Below are positions 15,967 through 24,299 of a stretch of 64,000 nucleotides of DNA, piece after piece (the stretch's first letter is position 1; the number at the start of each line of letters is the position of its first letter). The notes beneath the pieces were generated by a model. That model was not told the origin of the DNA. It saw only the letters and a list, made by a program, of their open reading frames with translations, and did not search any database. The translations under genes were made by a program, and so were the position numbers. The DNA is from Planctomycetia bacterium (GTDB lineage: Bacteria > Planctomycetota > Planctomycetia > Pirellulales > Thermoguttaceae). The stretch spans positions 1-64,000 of the forward strand of contig JAPLNP010000236.1 in the NCBI GenBank assembly GCA_026401055.1, written 5' to 3'.

Positions 15967-16740
15967 ATGATCGAACTGACTGACGTGACGCGGACTTACG
16001 GACGCAAGGTGGCGGTCGATCGGCTTTCGATGACGATTCCGCCGGGCGAGTTGTTTGCGTTCTTGGGGCCCAACGGCGCGGGGAAAACGACCACGATCAA
16101 GATGATCGTCGGGCTGTTGCGGCCCACTTCGGGCGCCGTCCGCGTCTGCGGCCACGACACGCTGTCCGAGCCCCAGGAGGCGGCGCGGCTGTTGGGCTAC
16201 GTGCCCGAGGAACCGTTTCTCTACGAAAAGCTCTCCGGCCGCGAGTTTCTCGAGTTCACCGGGCGGATGCGGGGTTTCAGCCCGGCGGAAACGACCCAAC
16301 GGATCGCCCGGCAGACCGAGGCTTTCGTCATGGCCGACTTCGTTGATACGTTGGTCGAGACGTACTCGCACGGCATGCGCCAGCGGCTGGCGTTTGCCTC
16401 GGCGATGCTGCACGATCCGGCGGTGCTCGTGGTCGACGAGCCGACCGTGGCGCTCGATCCGCGGAGCGTGCGGCTGCTGAAGGATCTTCTGCGCGAGAAG
16501 GCGTCGGGCGGGACGACGGTTTTCGTGTCGACGCACACGCTGGCGCTGGCCGAGGAGATCGCCGATCGGATCGGCATCGTCGATTGCGGCCGGCTTGCGT
16601 TTCTCGGAACCCGGGACGACGCCCGGCGACAGGCCTCCTCGCCGGAGATGTCTCTGGAGCGACTGTTCCTGGACCTGACCGAGGGGGGCAACGGGCGCGA
16701 GTCGTCCGGCGGTCGGTTGCCGGCGCGGAGCGAGGAGTAG
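15967..16740 (+). CDS. ABC transporter ATP-binding protein
   Basis: 257 residues. Walker A GPNGAGKTT is near residue 36. The ABC signature is degenerate: YSHGMRQRL replaces LSGGQ. Walker B AVLVVDEPTVALD and the H-loop STHTLALAEE are present. The form (ELTDVTRTYGRKVAVDRLSMTIPPGELFAFLGPNGAGKTT) is that of ABC-2-type exporters. The gene encoding a large multi-span membrane protein follows after seven bases and should be its permease. No purine-rich ribosome site is visible because a CCCCAATC tract abuts the ATG; expression may rely on leaderless or weak initiation. Confidence 0.93.
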   Translation: MIELTDVTRTYGRKVAVDRLSMTIPPGELFAFLGPNGAGKTTTIKMIVGLLRPTSGAVRVCGHDTLSEPQEAARLLGYVPEEPFLYEKLSGREFLEFTGRMRGFSPAETTQRIARQTEAFVMADFVDTLVETYSHGMRQRLAFASAMLHDPAVLVVDEPTVALDPRSVRLLKDLLREKASGGTTVFVSTHTLALAEEIADRIGIVDCGRLAFLGTRDDARRQASSPEMSLERLFLDLTEGGNGRESSGGRLPARSEE

Positions 16741-16747
16741 TCCGACC

Positions 16748-18568
16748 GTGAACGCCGCCGGGGAAGAAAAAGGGGACAGGTCCAATTTGCCCCAGCGGCC
16801 CGAAGGGTGCTGCGCACCAATTGGACCTGTCCCCTTTTTCCCGGACCCCTTTGTCGCCCGGCCGCCGCTGCTCTCCCCGGCCAACGAAGCCCGCGTCTTC
16901 TGGCGAATGCGAACACAAATGGCCGCGACAAACGTCCGGCAGATCCTCTCGCGGTCCCGGCTTCGGCTGACGTTGATCGTGGTGCTGAGCGTGCTGTTGT
17001 GGGCGGGCATGTTCTGGCTGTTCGCCGACGGGTTTACCTTCCTCAAAACGGCGCTCCCCTACGCCGCCACCTACGACCGCACGATCCACGCCGTCTTCTC
17101 GATGTTCTTCGCCGCGTTGATGGTCATGCTGGTCTTCTCCTCGGCCATCCTGCTTTACGGGGCGCTCTTTCGCGCCGAGGACGTGCCGCTCTTGTTGAGC
17201 ATGCCGGCCCGAACCGAACGCGTCTTCCTGCACAAATCGCAGGAGGCGATCCTGTTCAGCAGTTGGGCGTTCTTGCTGCTGGGTAGCCCGATGTTGTTGG
17301 CCTACGGCATTATCGAGGGCGCGCCGTGGTACTACTACGCCCTGCTGCTGCCCTTCCTGGTGGCGTTCATCTACGTGCCCGCGGGCATCGGGGCCGCAAT
17401 CTGCCTGCTGGTGATGCGCTGGATGCCGCGGCACCGGAACCACGTCTTGGTCCTGGCCGTGGCCGCCGTCCTGGCCGCGGCCGCGTGGATCTCCTGGTCG
17501 CTGGCCAGCGGTCCGCGAGGCACGCTGCTCACGCCGATGTGGTTTCAGCAGGTTCTCTCCCGGGCGCGATTCAGCCAACAACAACTGCTGCCGAGTTGGT
17601 GGCTCAGCACGGGTCTGTTGGAGGCCGCGCGGGGCGAGTGGGACCAGGGCGTCCTGTTCCTCTGTCTGCTGGTGGCCAACGCCCTGATGTTCCGCCAACT
17701 GTCGATCTGGATCGCCGGCCGCGTCTATCGAAAGACCTACGACCAACTGCAAGGCAAGGACTCTCGCGCCCGGGCGACCAGGCCCTCGCGGTTGGACGGC
17801 GCGATCCTGCGGCTCGTGCCGCTGCCGCTTGAGATGCGGCTCTTGCTGGTGAAAGATTTTCGGCTCTTCCGGCGCGACCCGGTCCAGTGGTCGCAGTTTC
17901 TCGTCTTCTTCGCCCTGTTGGCGCTCTACTTCCTGAACATCCGCCGCTTCGGCTCGAACATGTATCAGGTCGGCTGGGTCAATATCGTCAGTTTCCTCAA
18001 CGTGTCGGTCGTTGGGCTGATCCTCTCGACGCTCACCACGCGATTTATCTTCCCGATGATGAGCCTCGAAGGGCGGCGATTCTGGATGCTCGGCCTCCTG
18101 CCGGTGCGGCGCGAACGGATCCTCTGGAGCAAGTTCTGCTTCGCCGTCGGGGGCACGCTCGTGCCGTGCTCGCTCTTGGTGCTCTTTAGCGACACGATGC
18201 TCGGCGTGCCGCTGTTCGTTGTGGCCAGCCACCAGTTGACCTGCGTGCTCTTGTCGGTGGGGCTCTCGGGCATCGCCGTGGGGCTGGGGGCGAAGATGCC
18301 GAATCTCAAGGACCAATCGCCCGCCCGAATCGCCGCCGGCTTTGGCGGAACCCTGAACCTCGTCACGAGCGCCTTGTACATTCTGGCGGTGGTGGCGTTG
18401 ACGGCGTTGCCGTGCCACTCGTACTTCCTTGCCCACCACTCGTTCGCCTCGGCCCTGGTGGCCACCCGGCCCGACCTCGCCCGCTGGCTCAACCTCTGGC
18501 TGGTCCTGGGCACGCTGGGCACCAGTCAGATTTGGCCGGCGGCCGAGCCCGACCGGGCGTCACGGTAG
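16748..18568 (+). CDS. ABC-type exporter permease with repeat-encoded N-terminus
   Basis: 606 residues with about twelve hydrophobic segments, starting at LRLTLIVVLSVLLWAGMFWLFA and ending LARWLNLWLVLGTLGT. It is the likely membrane partner of the ATPase seven bases upstream; the substrate cannot be read. GTG 16748 lies ten bases after GAGGAG. Residues 7-31 are encoded by a perfect 22-base inverted repeat pair (16766-16787, 16819-16840) that is translated in frame. The native-looking N-terminus resumes at RPPLLSPANEARVFWRMR. An internal ATG at 16907 could give a product without the insert. Confidence 0.85.
   Translation: MNAAGEEKGDRSNLPQRPEGCCAPIGPVPFFPDPFVARPPLLSPANEARVFWRMRTQMAATNVRQILSRSRLRLTLIVVLSVLLWAGMFWLFADGFTFLKTALPYAATYDRTIHAVFSMFFAALMVMLVFSSAILLYGALFRAEDVPLLLSMPARTERVFLHKSQEAILFSSWAFLLLGSPMLLAYGIIEGAPWYYYALLLPFLVAFIYVPAGIGAAICLLVMRWMPRHRNHVLVLAVAAVLAAAAWISWSLASGPRGTLLTPMWFQQVLSRARFSQQQLLPSWWLSTGLLEAARGEWDQGVLFLCLLVANALMFRQLSIWIAGRVYRKTYDQLQGKDSRARATRPSRLDGAILRLVPLPLEMRLLLVKDFRLFRRDPVQWSQFLVFFALLALYFLNIRRFGSNMYQVGWVNIVSFLNVSVVGLILSTLTTRFIFPMMSLEGRRFWMLGLLPVRRERILWSKFCFAVGGTLVPCSLLVLFSDTMLGVPLFVVASHQLTCVLLSVGLSGIAVGLGAKMPNLKDQSPARIAAGFGGTLNLVTSALYILAVVALTALPCHSYFLAHHSFASALVATRPDLARWLNLWLVLGTLGTSQIWPAAEPDRASR
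16766..16840. repeat. GGGGACAGGTCC-family repeat inserted in a permease gene (copy 2)
   Basis: Perfect inverted arms of 22 bases at 16766-16787 and 16819-16840 (core AAAGGGGACAGGTCCAATT) with a 31-base loop. The 75-base length is a multiple of three, so the permease frame is preserved. Confidence 0.9.
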
Positions 18569-18570
18569 GC

Positions 18571-18660
18571 TGGTGGGGCTCGCAAGCCGGTCACTCGGCA
18601 AGTCTCCCGCTTCGACAAGAATGACGCTCCACCGGAGTCGCGGCTTGCTCGACCCACCCC
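18571..18660. repeat. Palindromic repeat, GGTGGGTCGAGCAAGCC family (copy 1)
   Basis: The arm TGGTGGGGCTCGCAAGCCGG (18571-18590) faces CGGCTTGCTCGACCCACCCC (18641-18660). It fills the gap between convergent genes. A second copy lies at 44729-44831, also at a gene end. Confidence 0.8.
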
Positions 18661-18678
18661 ACATGAGAGCACTCGGCG

Positions 18679-20610
18679 CTACGCGGCGGCACGGCGCTCG
18701 GCGGGCTCGGGTGAGCGGTGGAAGGCGGGCACGAGCTGCCCGAGGTGTTCGATTACCATCGCGGAACTCTCGTCGGCGACGGCCTGAAGGCGCTCGATCG
18801 CGGCCAGCACCGCGGCAGGGTCGCGGCGCTTGCGGTCGGCGACCGTGATCTTGGGGTGCCGCGTGGGAAGATCCGTCTCGCCCGCGATGTGCAACTCTTC
18901 GTAAAGCTTCTCGCCCGGGCGAATACCCGTGAACGCGATCTCGATGTCCTCGCCGAGGCGAAGGCCGGACAGGCGGACCATGTCGGCGGCGAGGTCGACG
19001 ATGTGGACCGGCTCGCCCATGTCCAACAGCAGGATCTCGCCTCCGTTGCCGATCGCGCCGGCTTGGATTACCAGTCCGGCGGCCTCGGGGATGGTCATGA
19101 AATAGCGCGTCATGGCGGGATCGGTCACGGTGACCGGGCCGCCGTTGCGGATCTGCTCGCGGAAGACCTGGACGACGCTGCCGGCCGAATCGAGCACGTT
19201 TCCGAACCGGACGGTGACGAAGCGGCACGGCGATAACTCGGCCAGCGATTGGACGTAAAGTTCCGCCGCCCGCTTGCACGCGCCCATCACGCTCGTGGGT
19301 TGAACGGCCTTGTCGGTCGAGATCATCACGAAGGATTGGACGCCGGCGGCCATGGCCAGATCGGCGAGCCGGCGGGTGGCCGTGACGATGTTCTTGACCG
19401 CTTCGCCCGGATGGGACTCCATCAGCGGAACGTGCTTGTAGGCGGCGGCGTGGAAGATGATGTCGGGCCGGTGGCGCCGGAGCACCTCGCGCATCCGGGT
19501 TTCGTCGAGGATGTCGGCGATCGCGACGTCGAGCTCGACGCCGCCGGCCTTGGCGAGCAAGTCGCGCTGGAGGAAGAACTGGCCCGTCTCCGAACGGTCG
19601 ACCAGCACGATCCGCTTGGGCGAGAACCGCAGCAACTGGCGGCAGATTTCCGACCCGATGCTGCCGGCGCTGCCGGTCACCAGCAGCACGCGGTCGTCGA
19701 TCCACTGGCGGATGTCTTCGATGTCGAGTTGGACGGGTTCGCGGCGCAGCAGGTCCTCGATGGCCACGGGCCGCGGCTGCAAGGCGACCGTGCCGGCGAT
19801 CAACTGTTCGTAGCTGGGGAGGACCTTGACTCGGATGTTGTGCTCTTGTGTTTCGTCGACCAGCTCGCGGACCTGGCGACCCGACAATTCGCCCGCCGCG
19901 ATCAGCACCTCGCGGACGCCGCGCTCTTGGGCCAGGCGGCAGGTCTGCTCGAGCGTGCCGATTACCGGCACGCCGTTGATCCGCGTGCCGAGGCACTTGA
20001 CGCCGGCGTCGATGAACCCGACGACGCGGTAGGTGAGCGAGCCGTTGCGGATGATCGACCGCAGAATCGCCTCGCCGGCGCCGTTGGCGCCGACAATCAA
20101 CGTCGGCACCTTGTTGAGGGGCATGAGCAGCGTCCATGTCCGCTCGTCGATCATCCGGACGACGGCGCGGATGCCGCCAAGCGTGACGACGGTCGCTCCC
20201 CAATCGAGCGGGTAGATGCTTCGGGGGATGGCGTGATCGGGCCAAAGGAAGAGGTCGACCAGGACGATGGCGAGCGTGCCGACGGTCACCGCTTGGATCA
20301 GAACCATGAGGTCATAGAAGGTCACGAAGCTCCGCCACCCGCGATGAAGCCGGAACCAGCCAAAAACGGCCAGCTTGATCAAGACGACCCAGGCGACCGT
20401 CTCGGAGAAGTTGCCCATGCCGGTTTCGCCCAATTGGCCCTCGAAGCGAAGCCAATGGCTGACGTAGTAGACCGCCAGCAGGATCGGCGCCAAGATGGCG
20501 AGGCCGGCGAGGTGCCGTCCGAACCGTCGAGAACCGTCGATCCACCCGGCACGCCGCGCGGCCCGGCGGACCGCGGTCGATGCCCGGCGGTCGCAATCAC
20601 TCCTTGTCAA
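18679..20610 (-). CDS. Membrane nucleoside-diphosphate-sugar 4,6-dehydratase/epimerase (FlaA1/CapD type)
   Basis: 643 residues, the long form of the WbpM/PglF/CapD group. Several N-terminal membrane spans (LAGLAILAPILLAVYYVSHWL, VAWVVLIKLAVFGWF, LMVLIQAVTVGTLAIVLVDLFLW) precede a first Rossmann-like domain with VPTLIVGANGAGE. The catalytic SDR domain has GSAGSIGSE for NAD(P) binding and DILDETRM. ISTDKAVQPTSVMGACK holds Ser and Lys, with Met in place of the usual Tyr, as in the large SMK-type dehydratases. It likely modifies UDP-GlcNAc-type sugars for surface glycans. No glycan transferase genes adjoin it here. ATG 20610 is the furthest in-frame start. Confidence 0.93.
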   Translation of the reverse strand: MTRSDCDRRASTAVRRAARRAGWIDGSRRFGRHLAGLAILAPILLAVYYVSHWLRFEGQLGETGMGNFSETVAWVVLIKLAVFGWFRLHRGWRSFVTFYDLMVLIQAVTVGTLAIVLVDLFLWPDHAIPRSIYPLDWGATVVTLGGIRAVVRMIDERTWTLLMPLNKVPTLIVGANGAGEAILRSIIRNGSLTYRVVGFIDAGVKCLGTRINGVPVIGTLEQTCRLAQERGVREVLIAAGELSGRQVRELVDETQEHNIRVKVLPSYEQLIAGTVALQPRPVAIEDLLRREPVQLDIEDIRQWIDDRVLLVTGSAGSIGSEICRQLLRFSPKRIVLVDRSETGQFFLQRDLLAKAGGVELDVAIADILDETRMREVLRRHRPDIIFHAAAYKHVPLMESHPGEAVKNIVTATRRLADLAMAAGVQSFVMISTDKAVQPTSVMGACKRAAELYVQSLAELSPCRFVTVRFGNVLDSAGSVVQVFREQIRNGGPVTVTDPAMTRYFMTIPEAAGLVIQAGAIGNGGEILLLDMGEPVHIVDLAADMVRLSGLRLGEDIEIAFTGIRPGEKLYEELHIAGETDLPTRHPKITVADRKRRDPAAVLAAIERLQAVADESSAMVIEHLGQLVPAFHRSPEPAERRAAA

Positions 20611-20905
20611 GGTTGGTCTCCCTTGGCATTACTGCCCCTGATGCCGTCATCGTTCGCGTCGGCGGAGCGGACGCGTCCACGGCCGCTCGACCCGGACGGC
20701 GGGCGCGCGGCCTGTGCGCCGGCGGACTCGGGAACCGTCTTCCCGCGCAGCAACGACGGACCACGGACGTGGAAACGTCGAAGGTATTCCCGCAAAGGAT
20801 GAGGGGGCGGTAAATACCAGGAAACTCCGCCCGGCGTCAACACCAGTTTCGAGGCGGGTGGACCGCGGGGAAACACCCCCCCAACACTACCGGACTTTGC
20901 CGCCC

Positions 20906-20933
20906 TTGCGTCGGCCGGTCGAGCGGATATACT
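20906..20933 (+). promoter_or_regulatory. Likely rpmB promoter
   Basis: TTGCGT (20906-20911) and TATACT (20928-20933) are separated by 16 bases, placing transcription about 65 bases upstream of rpmB. It sits in the 394-base divergent gap 20611-21004, which otherwise shows no gene. Confidence 0.5.
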
Positions 20934-21004
20934 TTAAGGTTCGCCCGGCGGGCCCTCGCCCGGATTGTTCACCCTCTTAATCTCGCGATGTGTGGAGCGG
21001 ACTG

Positions 21005-21289
21005 ATGACTCAAGCATGTGAAGTGTGTGGCAAGGCCCCCGCAATGGGTAATTCCGTGACTCATCGTGGTAAGGCCAAGTACCTCGGCGGGGTGGGCACC
21101 AAGATCACCGGCATCAGCCGGCGTCAGTTCCGACCGAACTTGCAGAATGTCCACGTGACCACGCCCAACGGGACCCACAAGACGATTCGGGTCTGCACCC
21201 AGTGCATCCGTAGCGGCGCGGTCACCAAGACCGTGCGTCGCGCCCCGTTCCGCCTGCCCGCCGGCGAGACCGCCAAGGCGAAATCCTAG
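21005..21289 (+). CDS. rpmB: 50S ribosomal protein bL28
   Basis: 94 residues. The N-terminus CEVCGKAPAMGNSVTHRGKA and the C-terminal CTQCIRSGAVTK supply two Cys pairs, so this is the zinc-binding (C+) form of bL28. The central RRQFRPNLQNVHV block is diagnostic for the family. ATG 21005 follows GGAG by seven bases; a GTG at 20990 would add five residues and is less likely. It opens a plus-strand group with gatC and gatA; gatC starts 12 bases later. Structural protein of the large subunit. Confidence 0.97.
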   Translation: MTQACEVCGKAPAMGNSVTHRGKAKYLGGVGTKITGISRRQFRPNLQNVHVTTPNGTHKTIRVCTQCIRSGAVTKTVRRAPFRLPAGETAKAKS

Positions 21290-21301
21290 GCCGCCGATCC
21301 C

Positions 21302-21595
21302 ATGGCCCTTTCCCGTGAAGAAGTCGAAAAGGTCTCGCTCCTGGCCCGGCTCCAGTTGTCCGAGGACGAACTGGACACGATGACGGCTCAGTTGGGCGAC
21401 GTCCTGGACTACGTCGAGTTGCTCGGCGAACTAAAGACCGACGACGTCGAGCCGATGGCCCATGCCTTGGACGTCTCGGACGTCTTTCGCGAGGATCGGG
21501 CGCGGCCGAGTCTCGATCGCGCCCGGGCGCTGGCCAACGCGCCGAACCTCGACGGCGAGTGCTATCGGGTGCCGGCCGTGCTGGGCGAAGTCTGA
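21302..21595 (+). CDS. gatC: Asp-tRNA(Asn)/Glu-tRNA(Gln) amidotransferase subunit C
   Basis: 97 residues, the usual GatC size. It has the LSREEVEKVSLLARLQLSEDELDTM helix, the LDYVELLGELKTDDVEPMAHALD region and the FREDRARPSL motif of the family. GatC stabilises the GatA/GatB complex that makes Gln-tRNA and Asn-tRNA by transamidation. It starts 12 bases after rpmB and gatA follows after eight bases, so rpmB-gatC-gatA is probably one transcript. Confidence 0.95.
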   Translation: MALSREEVEKVSLLARLQLSEDELDTMTAQLGDVLDYVELLGELKTDDVEPMAHALDVSDVFREDRARPSLDRARALANAPNLDGECYRVPAVLGEV

Positions 21596-21603
21596 GCTGT
21601 CCC

Positions 21604-23145
21604 ATGTCTCTCGTCGAACTCTCCGCCACCGAACTGCTCGGACAACTCCACGCCGGCCGGGTTACCTCCGCCGAAGCGACCCAGGCTTTCTTGGACCGGA
21701 TCGAGGCGTGTGACAAGCGGGTCCACGCCTTTCTGCGCGTGGACCGCTCCGCCGCGCTGGCCCGGGCCGAAGAGATCGACTCGCGGCGGCGCGGCGACGC
21801 GCCGGTGGGCCGTTTGGCCGGGCTGCCGGTCGCCGTCAAGGACTTGCTTTGCACCGAGGGCGAGCCGACCACCTGCGCGTCGCGGATGCTCGAACACTTC
21901 CGCCCGCCGTACGACGCCACCGTGATCGCGAAGCTCAGGGCCGCCGACGCCGTGTTGATCGGCAAGACGAACATGGACGAGTTCGCCATGGGCGGCTCGA
22001 ACGAGAACTCGGCCTTCGGCCCGACGCGAAACCCCTGGGACCTCACGCGCATCCCCGGCGGCTCCAGCGGCGGCTCCGCGGCGGCGGTCGCCGCGCGGAT
22101 GAGTCCCTTGGCCGTCGGAAGCGACACCGGCGGATCGATCCGCTGTCCGGCGGCGATGTGCGGCGTGACGGGAATGAAGCCGACCTACGGCCGGGTGAGC
22201 CGCTACGGGCTGGTCGCGTTCGCCAGCAGTCTCGATCAGATCGGCCCGATGGGGCACACGGCCCGGGACGCCGCGTTGCTCCTGGAGGTGCTCGCCGGCC
22301 ACGATCCGCTGGATTCCACCTCCGTCGACGTGCCCGTGCCGGAGTATTCCAGGACCGTGACCCAGCCGCTGGACGGTCTTCGGCTCGGGCTGGTGCGGGA
22401 GCATTTCGGCGAGGGGCTCGACGGCGAGGTCGAGGCGGCCGTCCGCGAGGCGGTTCGGGTCTACGAGTCGCTCGGCGCGACGGTCAAGGAAATCTCGCTG
22501 CCACACGGCAAGTACGCCGTGGCGACGTACTACATCATCGCCCCGAGCGAGGCCTCGGGCAATCTCGCCCGATACGACGGCGTCCACTACGGCCACCGAC
22601 CCGATCTCGGGGCGATGGCCGCCGAGTGGGAGGCCGAGCGCAAACGTCTCGAAGCCGCTGGCGACACCGCCGCGTTGGCCGACATGGACAACGCCTTGAT
22701 CCGGATGTACCGCCGCAGCCGCGCCGAGGGTTTTGGGCCCGAGGTGAAACGCCGCATCATGCTGGGCACCTACGCCCTGAGTGCCGGCTACTACGACGCC
22801 TACTATCTGAAGGCCCTGAAGGTCCGCCGCCTGATCCGCCAAGATTTCGACAAGGCGTTCGAGTCGGTCGATCTCGTGGCCGGGCCGGTCGCGCCCACGC
22901 CGGCATTCAAGATCGGCGAGAAGGTGAACGACCCCTTGTCGATGTACCTGTTCGACCTCTATACGATCAGCGCCAACCTGGCCGGCATCGGCGGCATTTC
23001 GATCCCCTGCGGCTTCAGTACAGGCGGCCTGCCGATCGGCTTGCAGTTGCAGGCCCCGCCGTTTGAAGAGGAGCGACTTTTGCGGGCTGCCCACATGTTC
23101 CAGACGGCGACCGATTGGCACACTCGCCGTCCGCCGCTGGATTGA
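21604..23145 (+). CDS. gatA: Asp-tRNA(Asn)/Glu-tRNA(Gln) amidotransferase subunit A
   Basis: 513 residues with the amidase-signature core. The Lys of AVKDLL, the GGSSGGSAAAVAA Ser loop and GSDTGGSIRCPAA (cis-Ser and nucleophile Ser) form the Ser-cisSer-Lys triad that releases ammonia from glutamine. Length and the C-terminal IPCGFSTGGLPIGLQLQAPPFEE are typical of GatA. ATG 21604 lies eight bases after gatC. The partner gatB is not directly next to it: 2.2 kb of unrelated genes intervene (23146-25339). Confidence 0.97.
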   Translation: MSLVELSATELLGQLHAGRVTSAEATQAFLDRIEACDKRVHAFLRVDRSAALARAEEIDSRRRGDAPVGRLAGLPVAVKDLLCTEGEPTTCASRMLEHFRPPYDATVIAKLRAADAVLIGKTNMDEFAMGGSNENSAFGPTRNPWDLTRIPGGSSGGSAAAVAARMSPLAVGSDTGGSIRCPAAMCGVTGMKPTYGRVSRYGLVAFASSLDQIGPMGHTARDAALLLEVLAGHDPLDSTSVDVPVPEYSRTVTQPLDGLRLGLVREHFGEGLDGEVEAAVREAVRVYESLGATVKEISLPHGKYAVATYYIIAPSEASGNLARYDGVHYGHRPDLGAMAAEWEAERKRLEAAGDTAALADMDNALIRMYRRSRAEGFGPEVKRRIMLGTYALSAGYYDAYYLKALKVRRLIRQDFDKAFESVDLVAGPVAPTPAFKIGEKVNDPLSMYLFDLYTISANLAGIGGISIPCGFSTGGLPIGLQLQAPPFEEERLLRAAHMFQTATDWHTRRPPLD

Positions 23146-23262
23146 TCACGCCGCTCGCTGTGGGGGGATCCCGCTATACGGGGGAACGGTTGCGCGGTAG
23201 AATAGGGGTGTGGCAAGCGCGTGATGGGGCGACGCGGCCCGAAAAGGATGGAGGACGGCACG

Positions 23263-23493
23263 ATGTTGAAGTCGGTGCAAGGTGTCTACCGCGAAGGCAG
23301 AGTTGAACTACTCGAATCTCCACCGCAAGGAGCGGAGGGGCGAGTGATCGTGACATTCCTTGCCGAGGCCGAATCGGTCGACCTAGCCGACCGCGGCATC
23401 GACCGCGATCAGGCCGGGGATCTCCGTCGCGGATTGGCGTCCTTTGCGGAAGACTGGCAACGTCCGGAAATGGATGTGTACGATGCGTCCTAG
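23263..23493 (+). CDS. Antitoxin-like protein of a decayed MazF-type module
   Basis: 76 residues. It begins MLKSVQGVYREGRVELLES, followed by GRVIVTFLAE, DLADRGIDRDQAGDLRRGLASFAEDW and EMDVYD. This matches, from memory, small antitoxins encoded just before MazF/PemK toxins in cyanobacteria and planctomycetes; these have a beta-strand binding head and a toxin-wrapping tail with the FAEDWxxPEM block. GAGGA precedes ATG 23263. The last codons overlap the start of a 19-codon toxin remnant (23483). Whether it still binds DNA or a toxin elsewhere cannot be told. Confidence 0.65.
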   Translation: MLKSVQGVYREGRVELLESPPQGAEGRVIVTFLAEAESVDLADRGIDRDQAGDLRRGLASFAEDWQRPEMDVYDAS

Positions 23494-23542
23494 TCGCGGC
23501 GATGTGGTGCTTGTTTTGTCTTCGGATGCCCGAGCGAAGTGA
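23483..23542 (+). pseudogene. Remnant of a MazF/PemK-like toxin
   Basis: The 19-codon frame reads MRPSRGDVVLVL then SSDARAK and a stop. The first part matches the N-terminal strand of MazF-family ribonucleases (RGDVVLV). SSDAR resembles the conserved strand about 30 residues further on (VVQSDA). An internal deletion of the core, joining these two ends, would explain it. It starts inside the antitoxin gene's last codons, as an intact operon would. Confidence 0.5.
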
Positions 23543-23552
23543 GGAGCGACTC

Positions 23553-24272
23553 GTGGGAAAACGAAGCGTCGTTGGAGACCTGATCAACTTCCGCGGCTTC
23601 GTTTATGGCCCTGTCAACGAGATGGGCGTCGTCGCGTTGTTCGCCATGCTGTCCGAGGAACTAGGCTTTATCATCGAGGAAGTGCGCTCGGAATTCCCTG
23701 ACTGCATTGCGCGGCGCAAGGTTACTCGGGGTTGGGAGCGAGTGACGATCGAATTTGAGTACAAAAGCAGCAGCTTCCGGCGGCACGGTCACGACTCAAG
23801 TTCGTGCGATCTGATCGTCTGCTGGGAACATGACTGGGACGCATGTCCCGTGCCGGTTCTGGCACTCAAGGCACACCTCACGGACTCCCAGGCCAATGTA
23901 CCCGGAGGTTTGCGCCGCCCGCACGTTAATGAGCCCCTTGAAATCCGAACGGCAAGAGTCACAGCGGGAGGCATCAGGAATGGCTATATCCGCCTTGGGC
24001 TGATCGATTCCTTCTGGCCTCAAGAATGCCTCGGCGGGAACGTCAAGCCAGCTGCAAAGCACTTGATCGTCGACTTTGAAGGTATCGGACGGATCACGAC
24101 CGACATTTCCGGTAGGCACAAGACGTTTCGGTCTGCGCATGCGCACGTGAAGGAATTCATGCGTGCTCACAAGTTGAGGGCCGGGGACATCGTGGAAATA
24201 GTCCGTATTGCGAAGCACGAGTACAAGGTGCGCCCAGCAGAAGCCGCGCGAAAGAGCGATTGTCCCCGATGA
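23553..24272 (+). CDS. PD-(D/E)XK nuclease-like protein of unknown function
   Basis: 239 residues from GTG 23553, which follows GAGGAG by seven bases. The region SVVGDLINFRGFVYGPVNEMGVVALFAMLSEEL leads to FPDC, then IEFEYKSSSF and HDSSSCDLIVCWEHDW. A Pro-Asp followed by Glu-Tyr-Lys is the spacing of a PD-(D/E)XK fold, and CDLIVCWEHD is a conserved strand in proteins of this type as I remember them. The C-terminal ~90 residues form a separate domain (HLIVDFEGIGRITTDISGRHKTFRS...AGDIVEIVRI), possibly nucleic-acid binding. Base composition looks less GC-rich than gatA and gatB. Plausibly defence-related; no activity known. Confidence 0.6.
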   Translation: MGKRSVVGDLINFRGFVYGPVNEMGVVALFAMLSEELGFIIEEVRSEFPDCIARRKVTRGWERVTIEFEYKSSSFRRHGHDSSSCDLIVCWEHDWDACPVPVLALKAHLTDSQANVPGGLRRPHVNEPLEIRTARVTAGGIRNGYIRLGLIDSFWPQECLGGNVKPAAKHLIVDFEGIGRITTDISGRHKTFRSAHAHVKEFMRAHKLRAGDIVEIVRIAKHEYKVRPAEAARKSDCPR

Positions 24273-24299
24273 ACGAGAGGCGGAAGAGGGGCCCTGCTT

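Noticed and set aside
16328-18439. A 703-codon minus-strand frame opposite the ABC permease
   Set aside because: It is antisense to a membrane protein with clear spans. Its composition (Arg/Gln/Glu/His) is typical of a shadow.
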